Assembly (NCBI RefSeq): GCF_003075035.1
Contig: NZ_QCZE01000001.1
Location: 1,300,602-1,364,601, forward strand
Reading direction: 5' to 3'
From: Zobellella maritima
GTDB taxonomy: Bacteria; Pseudomonadota; Gammaproteobacteria; Enterobacterales; Aeromonadaceae
DNA length: 64,000 nucleotides
This document shows positions 36,776 to 44,874 of the stretch, piece by piece. The notes under the pieces were generated by a model. That model was given only the letters and a program-made list of their open reading frames with translations. It was not told the DNA's origin and did no database searches. The translations under genes were made by a program, and so were the position numbers. Position 1 is the stretch's first letter. The number at the start of each line of letters is the position of its first letter.

Positions 36776-37452
36776 TGCAGACCAAGGCGGTATTGTTCGA
36801 TCTGGATGGTACCCTGCTGGATACCGCAGGGGATATGGGGGCGGCGGCCAATCATGTGATCCAGAGCCTGGGGCTGCCGCCCCTGTCCGACGACGTTATC
36901 CGCTCCACTACCTCGGACGGCTCCTATGCTCTGCTGCAGGCCGGCATTCATGCGGCACTGATCGAACAACTCGGGCTCGAACAACTGCGCCGCCGTATGC
37001 TCGACTACTATGCCCTCAACCTGTGCGTCCATACTCGTCCCTACCGGGGCATACCGGCGGTTATCGACTGGCTGGACAACCGGCAGATCCCATGGGGCAT
37101 CGTCACCAACAAGCCGTCCGCCCTGACCTTGCCGCTGCTGGCCACCCTTCCCCAGTTTGCCCGTTGCGGCGTCACCGTCAGCGCCGATACCCTGCCCCGC
37201 AAGAAACCCCATCCCGATCCCCTGTTGTATGCCGCCGAGTGCCTGGCGGTGGCGCCCGGCCACTGCCTCTATATCGGCGATCATCAACGGGATGTCGAAG
37301 CCGGCCGAGCGGCGGGCATGGCCACCGCCGTCGCCGCCTGGGGCTATATTGCAGCAGACACCGCCCTGCCCCAGTGGCAGGCCGACCATATCATCGACTC
37401 GGTACAGGACTTCGGCCGCTGGCTGGAAGATACATTCGGCACCAACTGCTGA
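36775..37452 (+). CDS. mupP: HAD-IA phosphatase, probably N-acetylmuramic acid 6-phosphate phosphatase MupP
   Basis: 225 residues. HAD motif I is FDLDGTLLDT (8-17, nucleophile Asp9 and acid Asp11), motif II is IVTNKPS, motif III Lys is in LPRKKPHPDPLLY and motif IV is YIGDHQRDVEAGR. ATG overlaps the ubiG stop (TGATG). In Pseudomonas the gene in this place, after ubiG, is mupP, which dephosphorylates MurNAc-6-phosphate in peptidoglycan recycling with AmgK and MurU; amgK and murU are not in this window. A phosphoglycolate phosphatase (Gph) is the main alternative. Confidence 0.75.
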   Translation: MQTKAVLFDLDGTLLDTAGDMGAAANHVIQSLGLPPLSDDVIRSTTSDGSYALLQAGIHAALIEQLGLEQLRRRMLDYYALNLCVHTRPYRGIPAVIDWLDNRQIPWGIVTNKPSALTLPLLATLPQFARCGVTVSADTLPRKKPHPDPLLYAAECLAVAPGHCLYIGDHQRDVEAGRAAGMATAVAAWGYIAADTALPQWQADHIIDSVQDFGRWLEDTFGTNC

Positions 37453-37606
37453 GGGATCGAGCAGGATCTCCATTGGCCCGTTTTGGCAAGCCATTTATTT
37501 GAAAAAAAGTTTCGATGAGGCCATAAAATCACCGCAGTTTTGTAAGCTCCTCATAGGAAACGCAGTAGCAGTTAGTGAGCACAAACCCCGAAAAGATCCA
37601 CACAGA

Positions 37607-37615
37607 TTATCCACA
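37607..37615 (+). promoter_or_regulatory. DnaA box upstream of nrdA
   Basis: Exact consensus TTATCCACA, with a weaker neighbour (gatccacac, about 37595) directly before it. It lies about 185 bases before nrdA. E. coli nrdAB is controlled by DnaA boxes in its promoter region. Confidence 0.6.
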
Positions 37616-37653
37616 GAGTATGCAGATCCCTCGGCTTGAAAATAAGGGGGGCA

Positions 37654-37699
37654 CCCACTATCTTGTAGTCCATCTTCAATACTACAACTATATGTTGTG
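37654..37699 (+). promoter_or_regulatory. Pair of NrdR boxes upstream of nrdA
   Basis: Two 16-base sites, cccactatcttgtagt (37654-37669) and acaactatatgttgtg (37684-37699), each resemble the NrdR consensus acaCwATATaTwGtgt. Their starts are 30 bases apart, near three helical turns, the usual spacing for cooperative NrdR binding. Confidence 0.6.
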
Positions 37700-37797
37700 C
37701 ATTCCTCTCAATATTGGACCACAATAATGAGAGGTGAGGCTTGGGCCGCTCAACCGCCCACAGCCCTGCGCAATAACAATGGGAGACGGTCCGTTCC

Positions 37798-40077
37798 ATG
37801 AATAAACATCTGCTGGTTACCAAACGTAGTGGCGCCCAAGAGCCTATCGATCTGGACAAGATCCATAGGGTAATCACCTGGGCCGCCGAAGGACTGGACA
37901 ATGTCTCCGTCTCCCAGGTGGAGCTGCGCTCTCATATCCAGTTCTATGATGGTATCCGCACCGAAGATATTCATGAAACCATCATCAAGGCCGCCGCCGA
38001 TCTGATCTCCGAGCAGACCCCGGACTATCAGTATCTGGCCGCCCGCCTGGCCGTCTTCCACCTGCGCAAGAAGGCCTTCGGCCAGTTCGAGCCGCCCCAT
38101 TTCCATGACCATGTGGTCCGGCTCACCGAGATGGGCAAGTACGACCAGCATATCCTGGCCGACTACAGCCGCGACGAGTTCGAAGCCCTGCACGCCCATC
38201 TGGTGCATGAGCGCGACCTGACTTTCTCCTATGCGGCGGTCAAGCAGCTCGAAGGCAAATACCTGGTACAAAACCGGGTAACCGGCGACATTTACGAAAG
38301 CCCCCAGTTCCTCTACATGCTGGTGGCCGCCTGCCTGTTCTCCAAGTATCCCAAGGAGACCCGGCTCGACTATGTGACCCGTTTCTATGATGCGGTATCC
38401 CAGTTCAAGGTGTCGCTGCCCACACCCATCATGTCCGGCGTGCGTACCCCTACCCGTCAGTTCAGCTCCTGCGTACTGATCGAATGCGGCGACAGCCTGG
38501 ATTCCATCAATGCCACCTCCGGCGCCATCGTGCGTTATGTGTCCCAGCGTGCCGGCATTGGCATCAACGCCGGCCGCATCCGCGCCCTGGGCAGCCCCAT
38601 CCGGGGCGGCGAAGCCTTCCACACCGGCTGTATCCCCTTCTACAAGCACTTCCAGACCGCGGTCAAGTGCTGCTCCCAGGGCGGCGTGCGCGGCGGCGCC
38701 GCCACCCTCTTCTACCCCATGTGGCACCTGGAAGTGGAATCCCTGCTGGTGTTGAAAAACAACCGCGGCGTGGAAGAAAACCGGGTCCGCCATATGGACT
38801 ACGGCGTACAGATCAACCGGTTGATGTACCAGCGGCTGATCAAGGGCGGCGACATCACCCTGTTCTCGCCTTCCGATGTGCCCGGTCTGTACGACGCCTT
38901 CTTCGAGGATCAGGCAAAGTTCGAGCAGCTGTATGTGCAGTACGAGCAGGATGACAGCATCCGCAAACGTACCATCAAGGCGCTGGAACTGTTCTCGCTG
39001 ATGATGCAGGAGCGGGCCGGCACCGGCCGTATCTACATCCAGAACGTGGATCACTGCAACACCCACAGCCCGTTCGACCCCAAGGTGGCCCCGGTGCGCC
39101 AGAGCAACCTGTGCCTGGAAATCGCCCTGCCCACCAAGCCACTGATGGACATCAACGACGAAAACGGCGAAATTGCACTCTGTACCCTGTCGGCCTTCAA
39201 CCTGGGCGCCATCGATAGCCTGGACGAGCTGGAAGAGCTGGCCGAGCTCGCGGTTCGCGCCCTCGACGCCCTGCTCGACTATCAGGATTACCCGCTGCTG
39301 GCTGCCCAGAAAGGCTCCATGAACCGCCGCACCCTGGGTATTGGCGTGATCAACTATGCCTATTACCTGGCCAAGCACGGGGTTAAGTACTCCGACGGCA
39401 GCGCCATCGGCCTGACCCACAAGACCTTCGAGGCCATCCAGTACTACCTGCTGAAAGCATCGGTCAAGCTGGCCAAGGAATTCGGTCCCTGCCCGGCCTT
39501 TAATGAAACCACCTATGCCCAGGGCGTGCTGCCTATCGATACCTACAAGAAAGACTTGGACGGTATCTGCCAGGAGCCGCTGTACCTGGACTGGGAAGCC
39601 CTGCGCGAACAGATCAAGACGGTGGGCCTGCGCAACAGCACCCTGACCGCGCTGATGCCGTCCGAGACCTCAAGTCAGATCTCCAATGCCACCAACGGCA
39701 TAGAGCCGCCCCGTGGCCTGGTGTCGGTCAAGGCTTCGAAAGACGGCATCCTCAAGCAGGTGGTGCCCGACTATGCCGAGCTGAAGGATCAATACGAACT
39801 GCTGTGGAAAATGCCCTCCAACGACGGTTACCTGCAGCTGGTTGGGGTCATGCAGAAATTTGTCGACCAGGCCATTTCCGCCAACACCAACTATGATCCG
39901 GCCCGTTTCGAGGGAGGCCGGGTGCCGATGAAGCAGTTGCTGAAAGATCTGCTCACCGCCTACAAGTTCGGTCTCAAGACCCTGTATTACCATAACACCC
40001 GTGATGGTGCCGCTGACGCCCAGAACGATATGCAGGAAGAAGACGACGGCTGTGCCGGCGGCGCCTGCAAAATTTAA
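37798..40077 (+). CDS. nrdA: Ribonucleoside-diphosphate reductase class Ia, alpha subunit
   Basis: 759 residues, nearly the same length as E. coli NrdA (761). An N-terminal ATP cone (1-90) provides allosteric activity control. Active-site residues include the Cys in SSCVLIECG, the NLCLEI segment with the catalytic Asn, thiyl-radical Cys and Glu, the Cys in CTLSAFNLG, and the radical-transfer tyrosines in LYYHNTRDG. The C-terminal redox pair is CAGGACKI. It reduces ribonucleoside diphosphates with NrdB. Upstream are probable DnaA and NrdR sites. Confidence 0.97.
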   Translation: MNKHLLVTKRSGAQEPIDLDKIHRVITWAAEGLDNVSVSQVELRSHIQFYDGIRTEDIHETIIKAAADLISEQTPDYQYLAARLAVFHLRKKAFGQFEPPHFHDHVVRLTEMGKYDQHILADYSRDEFEALHAHLVHERDLTFSYAAVKQLEGKYLVQNRVTGDIYESPQFLYMLVAACLFSKYPKETRLDYVTRFYDAVSQFKVSLPTPIMSGVRTPTRQFSSCVLIECGDSLDSINATSGAIVRYVSQRAGIGINAGRIRALGSPIRGGEAFHTGCIPFYKHFQTAVKCCSQGGVRGGAATLFYPMWHLEVESLLVLKNNRGVEENRVRHMDYGVQINRLMYQRLIKGGDITLFSPSDVPGLYDAFFEDQAKFEQLYVQYEQDDSIRKRTIKALELFSLMMQERAGTGRIYIQNVDHCNTHSPFDPKVAPVRQSNLCLEIALPTKPLMDINDENGEIALCTLSAFNLGAIDSLDELEELAELAVRALDALLDYQDYPLLAAQKGSMNRRTLGIGVINYAYYLAKHGVKYSDGSAIGLTHKTFEAIQYYLLKASVKLAKEFGPCPAFNETTYAQGVLPIDTYKKDLDGICQEPLYLDWEALREQIKTVGLRNSTLTALMPSETSSQISNATNGIEPPRGLVSVKASKDGILKQVVPDYAELKDQYELLWKMPSNDGYLQLVGVMQKFVDQAISANTNYDPARFEGGRVPMKQLLKDLLTAYKFGLKTLYYHNTRDGAADAQNDMQEEDDGCAGGACKI

Positions 40078-40085
40078 GTCATGAC

Positions 40086-40104
40086 GGCGGGGTGAAGCCC
40101 CGCC
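40086..40104 (+). repeat. Hairpin just after nrdA
   Basis: Stem ggcgggg/ccccgcc around tgaag, nine bases after the nrdA stop, without T run. It could stabilise the nrdA mRNA end or attenuate read-through to nrdB. Confidence 0.6.
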
Positions 40105-40185
40105 TTGATGCGTAATGCCCGTCAGTCAAGTGCTATCGGGAGAAGAGAACCCCATGCCAACACGCAGCATACAATGGTCACCTTC

Positions 40186-40257
40186 GTTTTTACCTGCTGC
40201 GAACATTCACCGGATGTTCGGTCAGGTAAAAAACTCGGTACAAGCGAGCAAGCTCGC
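40186..40257 (+). repeat. Dispersed repeat family 1, copy C (between nrdA and nrdB)
   Basis: A stem tttttacctg/caggtaaaaa flanks an inner hairpin cgaacat/atgttcg. It is followed by the palindrome gcgagcaagctcgc, which is also present in copy B. Core sequence ctgcgaac-ttcac-ggatgttcggt is shared with copies A and B. It lies within the 285-base nrdA-nrdB gap. Confidence 0.75.
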
Positions 40258-40362
40258 CCATCTATGCTCGGCGACGGCACCCCTGCCGTCGACGGTTGGC
40301 CTGGGGCCCCTCTTATCCCTCTTTTCTGGCTAGCATTGCGCCTTATGCGCGGAATAATAGAA

Positions 40363-41496
40363 ATGTCTTACACTACTTTCAGTCAAGTTCAGAACGATCA
40401 TATGAAAGAACCCATGTTCCTCGGCAATCCGGTGAACGTGGCCCGCTATGATCTGCAAAAATACGATATCTTCGAGAAACTGATCGAGAAGCAGCTGTCC
40501 TTCTTCTGGCGTCCGGAAGAAGTGGACGTGTCCCAGGACAGGATCGACTACCAGGCCCTGCCCGAGCACGAGAAGCATATCTTCATCAGTAACCTCAAGT
40601 ATCAGACCCTGCTGGATTCCATCCAGGGCCGCAGCCCCAACGTGGCGCTGTTGCCGCTGGTGTCGATCCCCGAGCTGGAAACCTGGATTGAAACCTGGGC
40701 GTTTTCCGAGACCATCCACTCGCGCTCCTACACCCATATCATCCGTAATATCGTCAATAACCCGGCCACCGTGTTCGATGATATCGTGGCCAACGAACAT
40801 ATCCTCAAGCGGGCACGGGACATCGCCGGCTACTACGATGAGCTTATCGAATACACCAACTTCTATCATCTGTACGGAGAAGGCGAGCACGAGATCAAGG
40901 GCCGCAAGGTCACCGTCAACCGCTACGAGCTGAAGAAGAAGCTCTACCTGTGCCTGATGTGCGTCAACGCCCTGGAAGCGATCCGCTTCTATGTGAGCTT
41001 CGCCTGCTCCTTCGCCTTCGCCGAACGCGAGCTGATGGAAGGCAACGCCAAGATCATCAAGCTGATCGCCCGCGACGAAGCCCTGCACCTGACCGGCACC
41101 CAGCATATGCTCAATATCCTGCGCGCAGGCGAGGACGATCCGGAAATGGCCCAGGTGGCCAAGGACTGTGAGCAACAGTGCTTCGAGCTGTTCAAGGCCG
41201 CCGCCATTCAGGAAAAGGAGTGGGCCGAATACCTGTTCAAGGATGGCTCCATGATCGGCCTGAACAAAGACATACTGTGCCAGTACGTGGAATACATCAC
41301 CAACCTGCGCATGCAGGCGGTGGGCCTGTCCCCGGCCTTTGACGGCGCCAAGCAGAATCCCATTCCCTGGATCAATGCCTGGCTGTCGTCCGACAACGTA
41401 CAGGTGGCCCCACAGGAAGTGGAGGTCAGCTCCTACCTGGTCGGCCAGATCGACTCCCAGATGAGCCACGACGATCTGGGTGACTTCGAGCTGTGA
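40363..41496 (+). CDS. nrdB: Ribonucleoside-diphosphate reductase class Ia, beta subunit
   Basis: 377 residues from the ATG at 40363 (GGAA eight bases upstream); the frame is open further up through repeat copy C, but E. coli NrdB begins with the matching AYTTFSQ. The diiron carboxylate ligands are in the expected helices ([15 protein letters not shown] with the radical Tyr, and [11 protein letters not shown]). It holds the diiron-tyrosyl radical that starts catalysis in NrdA. Its stop overlaps the yfaE start. A repeat element fills the gap to nrdA. Confidence 0.96.
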   Translation: MSYTTFSQVQNDHMKEPMFLGNPVNVARYDLQKYDIFEKLIEKQLSFFWRPEEVDVSQDRIDYQALPEHEKHIFISNLKYQTLLDSIQGRSPNVALLPLVSIPELETWIETWAFSETIHSRSYTHIIRNIVNNPATVFDDIVANEHILKRARDIAGYYDELIEYTNFYHLYGEGEHEIKGRKVTVNRYELKKKLYLCLMCVNALEAIRFYVSFACSFAFAERELMEGNAKIIKLIARDEALHLTGTQHMLNILRAGEDDPEMAQVAKDCEQQCFELFKAAAIQEKEWAEYLFKDGSMIGLNKDILCQYVEYITNLRMQAVGLSPAFDGAKQNPIPWINAWLSSDNVQVAPQEVEVSSYLVGQIDSQMSHDDLGDFEL

Positions 41497-41765
41497 GCCA
41501 AATCCACACCCGGCATGCGAGTTTTACCCTGCGAGCGGGGGAAACCCTGCTCGACGGGCTGGAGCGCACCGGCCATGCGGTGGAATACCAGTGCCGCAGC
41601 GGTTACTGCGGCTCCTGTCGCACCACCCTGCTGGCCGGCCAGGTGCGCTACCAGGAGATCCCCCTGGCCTGCGTGGCCAAGGACGAAATCCTGCCTTGCT
41701 GCTGCCGGCCGGTGGGTAACATCACCCTCGGCATAGAAGCCGAACCGGTAAAGAAGCAGGCTTAG
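41493..41765 (+). CDS. yfaE: 2Fe-2S ferredoxin YfaE (radical maintenance)
   Basis: 90 residues starting at a GTG that overlaps the nrdB TGA. The plant-type ferredoxin motif CRSGYCGSC supplies three cysteines and CC in LPCCCRP the fourth. YfaE reduces the diiron centre of NrdB to regenerate its tyrosyl radical. Translational coupling to nrdB agrees with a dedicated role. An alternative ATG does not exist in this frame near the start. Confidence 0.9.
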   Translation: MSQIHTRHASFTLRAGETLLDGLERTGHAVEYQCRSGYCGSCRTTLLAGQVRYQEIPLACVAKDEILPCCCRPVGNITLGIEAEPVKKQA

Positions 41766-41860
41766 ACCATCCGGCATTCCTGCTGAATACTCAATGGCAG
41801 CCAGCTCCCTCCGGCTTTGGCTTGCTGCCGGATCTGTAACGCGCCTTGCCCAAAAAGGAA

Positions 41861-41890
41861 AGCCCCGGACATCATGGTCCGGGGCTTCCT
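41861..41890 (-). terminator. Terminator between yfaE and rhlE
   Basis: Stem agccccggac/gtccggggct around atcatg. The T-rich side is on the minus strand (after rhlE), but it may also slow transcription from yfaE. Confidence 0.75.
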
Positions 41891-41963
41891 ATTTAAGCGT
41901 TCCTCATCGTGCTGCACAGGTCAGGGCAGCACGCAGCCTCGCCAAGTGGCACCGATTTTTTAG

Positions 41964-43358
41964 TTAACGTGAATATTGCTCGGCGCGTTTCCCCCGTAAA
42001 ATTTTCTTCTTCGGGCCGCTATTTTTTTGCGCGTTCGTCTTTTTCAAGCGCACGGGCTTCGCCGTGGTCTTATTGCTCGTCCCTTCACCCGGCTTGGCGC
42101 GACCTTGCTTACCCTTGTGATGGGTATCATGTGAACCTTCCAGCTCGATAACGGTTTCACTGGCTCTGTTCGAGCGGCCGGACAGGACCTTAAGCGAGAT
42201 ACTTTTTAACAGTGAGCCACGGCTACTCACTTCAAAGCCCGGCTTGATAATGCGTTTGATGTCGGTACCAATCAGCTTTTGAATGCGTACCAGGGCTTGC
42301 TCTTCTTCACGACTGACGAATGAAATGGCAGTACCTTTCGCCCCTGCCCGTCCCGTGCGACCGATACGATGGACGTAATCTTCCGGCAGATATGGCAAGT
42401 TAAAGTTCACCACATAATCCAGGCCTTGAATATCCAGCCCCCGGGCGGCAACCTCGGTGGCGATCAGGATTTGCAATTTGCCGGATTTAAAATCAGCGAT
42501 AGCGCGACGTCTCGACCCCTGGCTTTTATCGCCATGACAAACCGCTGCCTCGATCTTGCTCTTTTTAAGGCCGGCCAATAGTCGGTCGGCCTGCTCCTTG
42601 GTACTGGTAAACACCAAAACCTGAAACCAGTTATTCTCTGCCAATAACTGTTCAAACAGTTCGATCTTGCGACTTTCTTCTACCGGATACACCGCATGCC
42701 TTACGGTATCAGCCGTACTATTGATTTTAGTCACACGGATGTGCTGATGATTGTTCAGAATCTTATGTGACAACTCATTTACGGCGGGTGACGTGGTGGC
42801 TGAAAACAGCAGGGTCTGACGGGTCGGAGCTGTCAACTGCATCAACTTCAGCACATCGGTGATAAAGCCCATATCCAACATACGGTCGGCTTCATCCAGC
42901 ACCACAAACTCGACATCACTTAATGCGACGTTACCCAGGGTAAGGTGCTCTAACAAACGGCCGGGGGTGGAAATCACGATATCAACGCCCGCTCTTAGTT
43001 TGTTGGCCTGGCCACCCATTTTAACGCCGCCATAGAGTGCCGTCACACCGAGAGGCAAAAACTGCGCATAAGCACCGATGGCGTCGGATAATTGCTCTGC
43101 CAATTCTCGGGTGGGCGTCAGGATCAATGCACGCGGGCGCCGTTCGACGGCTTTTTTGGGTTTATCCAGCAGGCGTTGTAAAACAGGAATAGCAAAGGCA
43201 GCGGTTTTACCTGTTCCCGTTTGTGCGGTCACTTGCAAGTCTTTACCGCGGCGGGCGGGCACAATGGCCTGCTTTTGTACGGGGGTCATAACACTGTAGC
43301 CACATCCAACAAGAGCTCGTTGCAGCTCAGGAGCCAAATCTAAAGATGAAAATTGCAT
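41964..43358 (-). CDS. rhlE: DEAD-box RNA helicase, RhlE type
   Basis: 464 residues. All helicase motifs are present: Q motif near 15-25, AQTGTGKT (Walker A), PTRELAEQ, TPGRLL, DEAD, SAT in FSATTS, and motif VI HRIGRTGRAG. A basic C-terminal tail (400-464, many K and R) binds RNA. Such helicases act in ribosome assembly and RNA turnover, and matter at low temperature. SD AGAGGA is upstream. A relation to other DEAD-box proteins (SrmB, DbpA) is less likely because the DbpA-specific RNA-binding domain is absent. Confidence 0.8.
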   Translation of the reverse strand: MQFSSLDLAPELQRALVGCGYSVMTPVQKQAIVPARRGKDLQVTAQTGTGKTAAFAIPVLQRLLDKPKKAVERRPRALILTPTRELAEQLSDAIGAYAQFLPLGVTALYGGVKMGGQANKLRAGVDIVISTPGRLLEHLTLGNVALSDVEFVVLDEADRMLDMGFITDVLKLMQLTAPTRQTLLFSATTSPAVNELSHKILNNHQHIRVTKINSTADTVRHAVYPVEESRKIELFEQLLAENNWFQVLVFTSTKEQADRLLAGLKKSKIEAAVCHGDKSQGSRRRAIADFKSGKLQILIATEVAARGLDIQGLDYVVNFNLPYLPEDYVHRIGRTGRAGAKGTAISFVSREEEQALVRIQKLIGTDIKRIIKPGFEVSSRGSLLKSISLKVLSGRSNRASETVIELEGSHDTHHKGKQGRAKPGEGTSNKTTAKPVRLKKTNAQKNSGPKKKILRGKRAEQYSR

Positions 43359-43845
43359 GAGTTATCCTCTGTAGAGTCGCTACAGTCAAAAAATCGAGGG
43401 CAGAATATACAGTATTTTGGCGGTCGAGGTGAGGATTGATTGTGCTTTTGAGTAAACTGCCGTTGGAATCGCAACATCGCCGTTGCTGCCGACGCTCGCC
43501 AGTTATGGAGCTCCACTCGTCCAGGATTGCTGTTTTAAGCGCAACAACGGCCCCGCTCCTCGGGGTACTCCGACGGGATCCGCGACCCACCCGGCAGCAT
43601 CCGTGTCGATTGCGCTATGGCAGGATTGGAAACCGCGGCCCGGGGCCATGATGCCCGTGGCAATACCACTGCTCGATGCGCTGTTCATCCAACCGATGAG
43701 TGAGCCGTGATCAAGCGAGGCCCGCTTGTATTGTCGCCAGGTGCTGAGATTGTGTCTGCCTTATCCATTCGTCTGCTCCCGCGCCCGTTCGTCAGGAGCC
43801 AGGCTCACGGGAGAGGCAGAAAGCTCTCAGGCAACATGGCGCTTG
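43359..43845. other. Gene-free gap between rhlE and a DUF6172 gene
   Basis: 487 bases. The first part should carry the rhlE promoter. Short open frames on the plus strand (for example about 43483-43710) have no ribosome site and resemble no family known to me. I see no repeats shared with the other gaps. Confidence 0.5.
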
Positions 43846-44157
43846 TTAATCCTGCTCCTCGACTGCAGCATTCGGCCGCGGCGCGTGGTTACAGGCTCTG
43901 GCCAGAATCTCTACATAGAAGCCGGGTAGTTCCTGCGCCACGGCGGCATCGATATGTTTATTGATTTCAGACGTATAGATCTCTACTGCTGTATCCTCTG
44001 ACGCACCAAAGCGACAATCGAAAGTCCAGTAGTCCATACCTGCAGGCAGCGTCTTGCGGCGCTCTCTGTTAAGGTACTTTTTAATATCATGCTTGATTGA
44101 GTCTACCAGCCGGGCTGGTTTCAGCTTGGGATGGGTTAAAGCGATGGTCTTTTTCAT
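43846..44157 (-). CDS. DUF6172 family protein
   Basis: 103 residues from the ATG at 44157 (AGGAA four bases upstream); an in-frame start 21 bases further up is not supported. The conserved region includes THPKLKPARLVDSIKHDIKK, LNRERRKTLPAG, WTFDCRFG and an ending of the type LPGFYVEILARA. This matches the DUF6172 family of small soluble proteins, of unknown function. It appears alone; the C-terminal tail (NHAPRPNAAVEEQD) is unusual. Confidence 0.75.
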   Translation of the reverse strand: MKKTIALTHPKLKPARLVDSIKHDIKKYLNRERRKTLPAGMDYWTFDCRFGASEDTAVEIYTSEINKHIDAAVAQELPGFYVEILARACNHAPRPNAAVEEQD

Positions 44158-44533
44158 GGAATTCCTACAGAAGCACACTCAACAGTAAAAGCTGAATGAT
44201 CGTTAAAAAGCGCATTCTACATGGATGGCTGGCAGATCACTGTCATTTTCTGCGGTTTTCTACCCAGCCAAAGACCAGGCTATGCCCCATCGCCTCACGG
44301 TTACTTCATGGCTGGAAGTAACAAAATGGAACCGCCCGACTTTGTCGATACTTGCCGGTCAATGTGCGGCCATCGACAGCCGCACATTGACCGGCCCCTG
44401 ACGCGCATCGAAGGTGCCGGCCCCGAGCCGGGATCAGGCTCTAACCGCTTTCCGGCTGACTATACTCTGTATGAGTGTGTTGACAGCGATGACGACCCGT
44501 TTCGTTCACATTCGGCACAACCCCGGAGGCAAT
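44158..44533. other. Gene-free gap with a perfect 17-bp hairpin
   Basis: 376 bases without a gene. At 44354-44395 two 17-base arms (gccggtcaatgtgcggc and its exact reverse complement) enclose an 8-base loop. Neither side has a T run, so simple termination is unlikely. A promoter for the DUF6482 gene must lie between 44395 and 44530. Confidence 0.6.
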
Positions 44534-44782
44534 ATGAATCTGTTTATTGAATCGATTGAAGGCGGCACCTATCTCGCCAGCATGGTCGACGGGCAGGATA
44601 AAAAACTGGTCAGGGATAAACACAACCACCCCATGGCCTTTCATTGCCTGAATGAAATCAAGGAGCATTTCGCACACCAAACGTTTGACGAAGTGTGGCT
44701 GAAACAAGCCACGCCCTATGACGAAATGTGCGGCTCGGACATCAACCAGGAAAAACTGGAAATGCTGGTAGACTGGCATTAA
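44534..44782 (+). CDS. DUF6482 family protein
   Basis: 82 residues from the ATG at 44534, which has GGAGG four bases upstream. The protein starts MNLFIESIEGGTYLAS and is small, acidic and soluble with one Cys. This matches DUF6482, a family of small proteins common in marine gammaproteobacteria, with no known function. It is alone, convergent with ppsA, and preceded by a hairpin-containing gap. Confidence 0.75.
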   Translation: MNLFIESIEGGTYLASMVDGQDKKLVRDKHNHPMAFHCLNEIKEHFAHQTFDEVWLKQATPYDEMCGSDINQEKLEMLVDWH

Positions 44783-44821
44783 TGCCGCCGCTGGCTAAAC
44801 AACCACAGACAGATGAAAAAC

Positions 44822-44849
44822 AACAAGGGCGCCCGCAGGCGCCCTTGTT
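44822..44849 (-). terminator. Terminator of ppsA
   Basis: Perfect 12-bp stem aacaagggcgcc/ggcgcccttgtt with loop cgca; the minus strand continues with a T run. Located 26 bases beyond the ppsA stop. Confidence 0.9.
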
Positions 44850-44874
44850 CAACTATGTTACTCAGCGTGTCGGC

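Noticed and set aside
43483..43710. Open frame of 75 codons in the rhlE upstream gap
   Set aside because: No ribosome site, unusual composition and no recognisable family.
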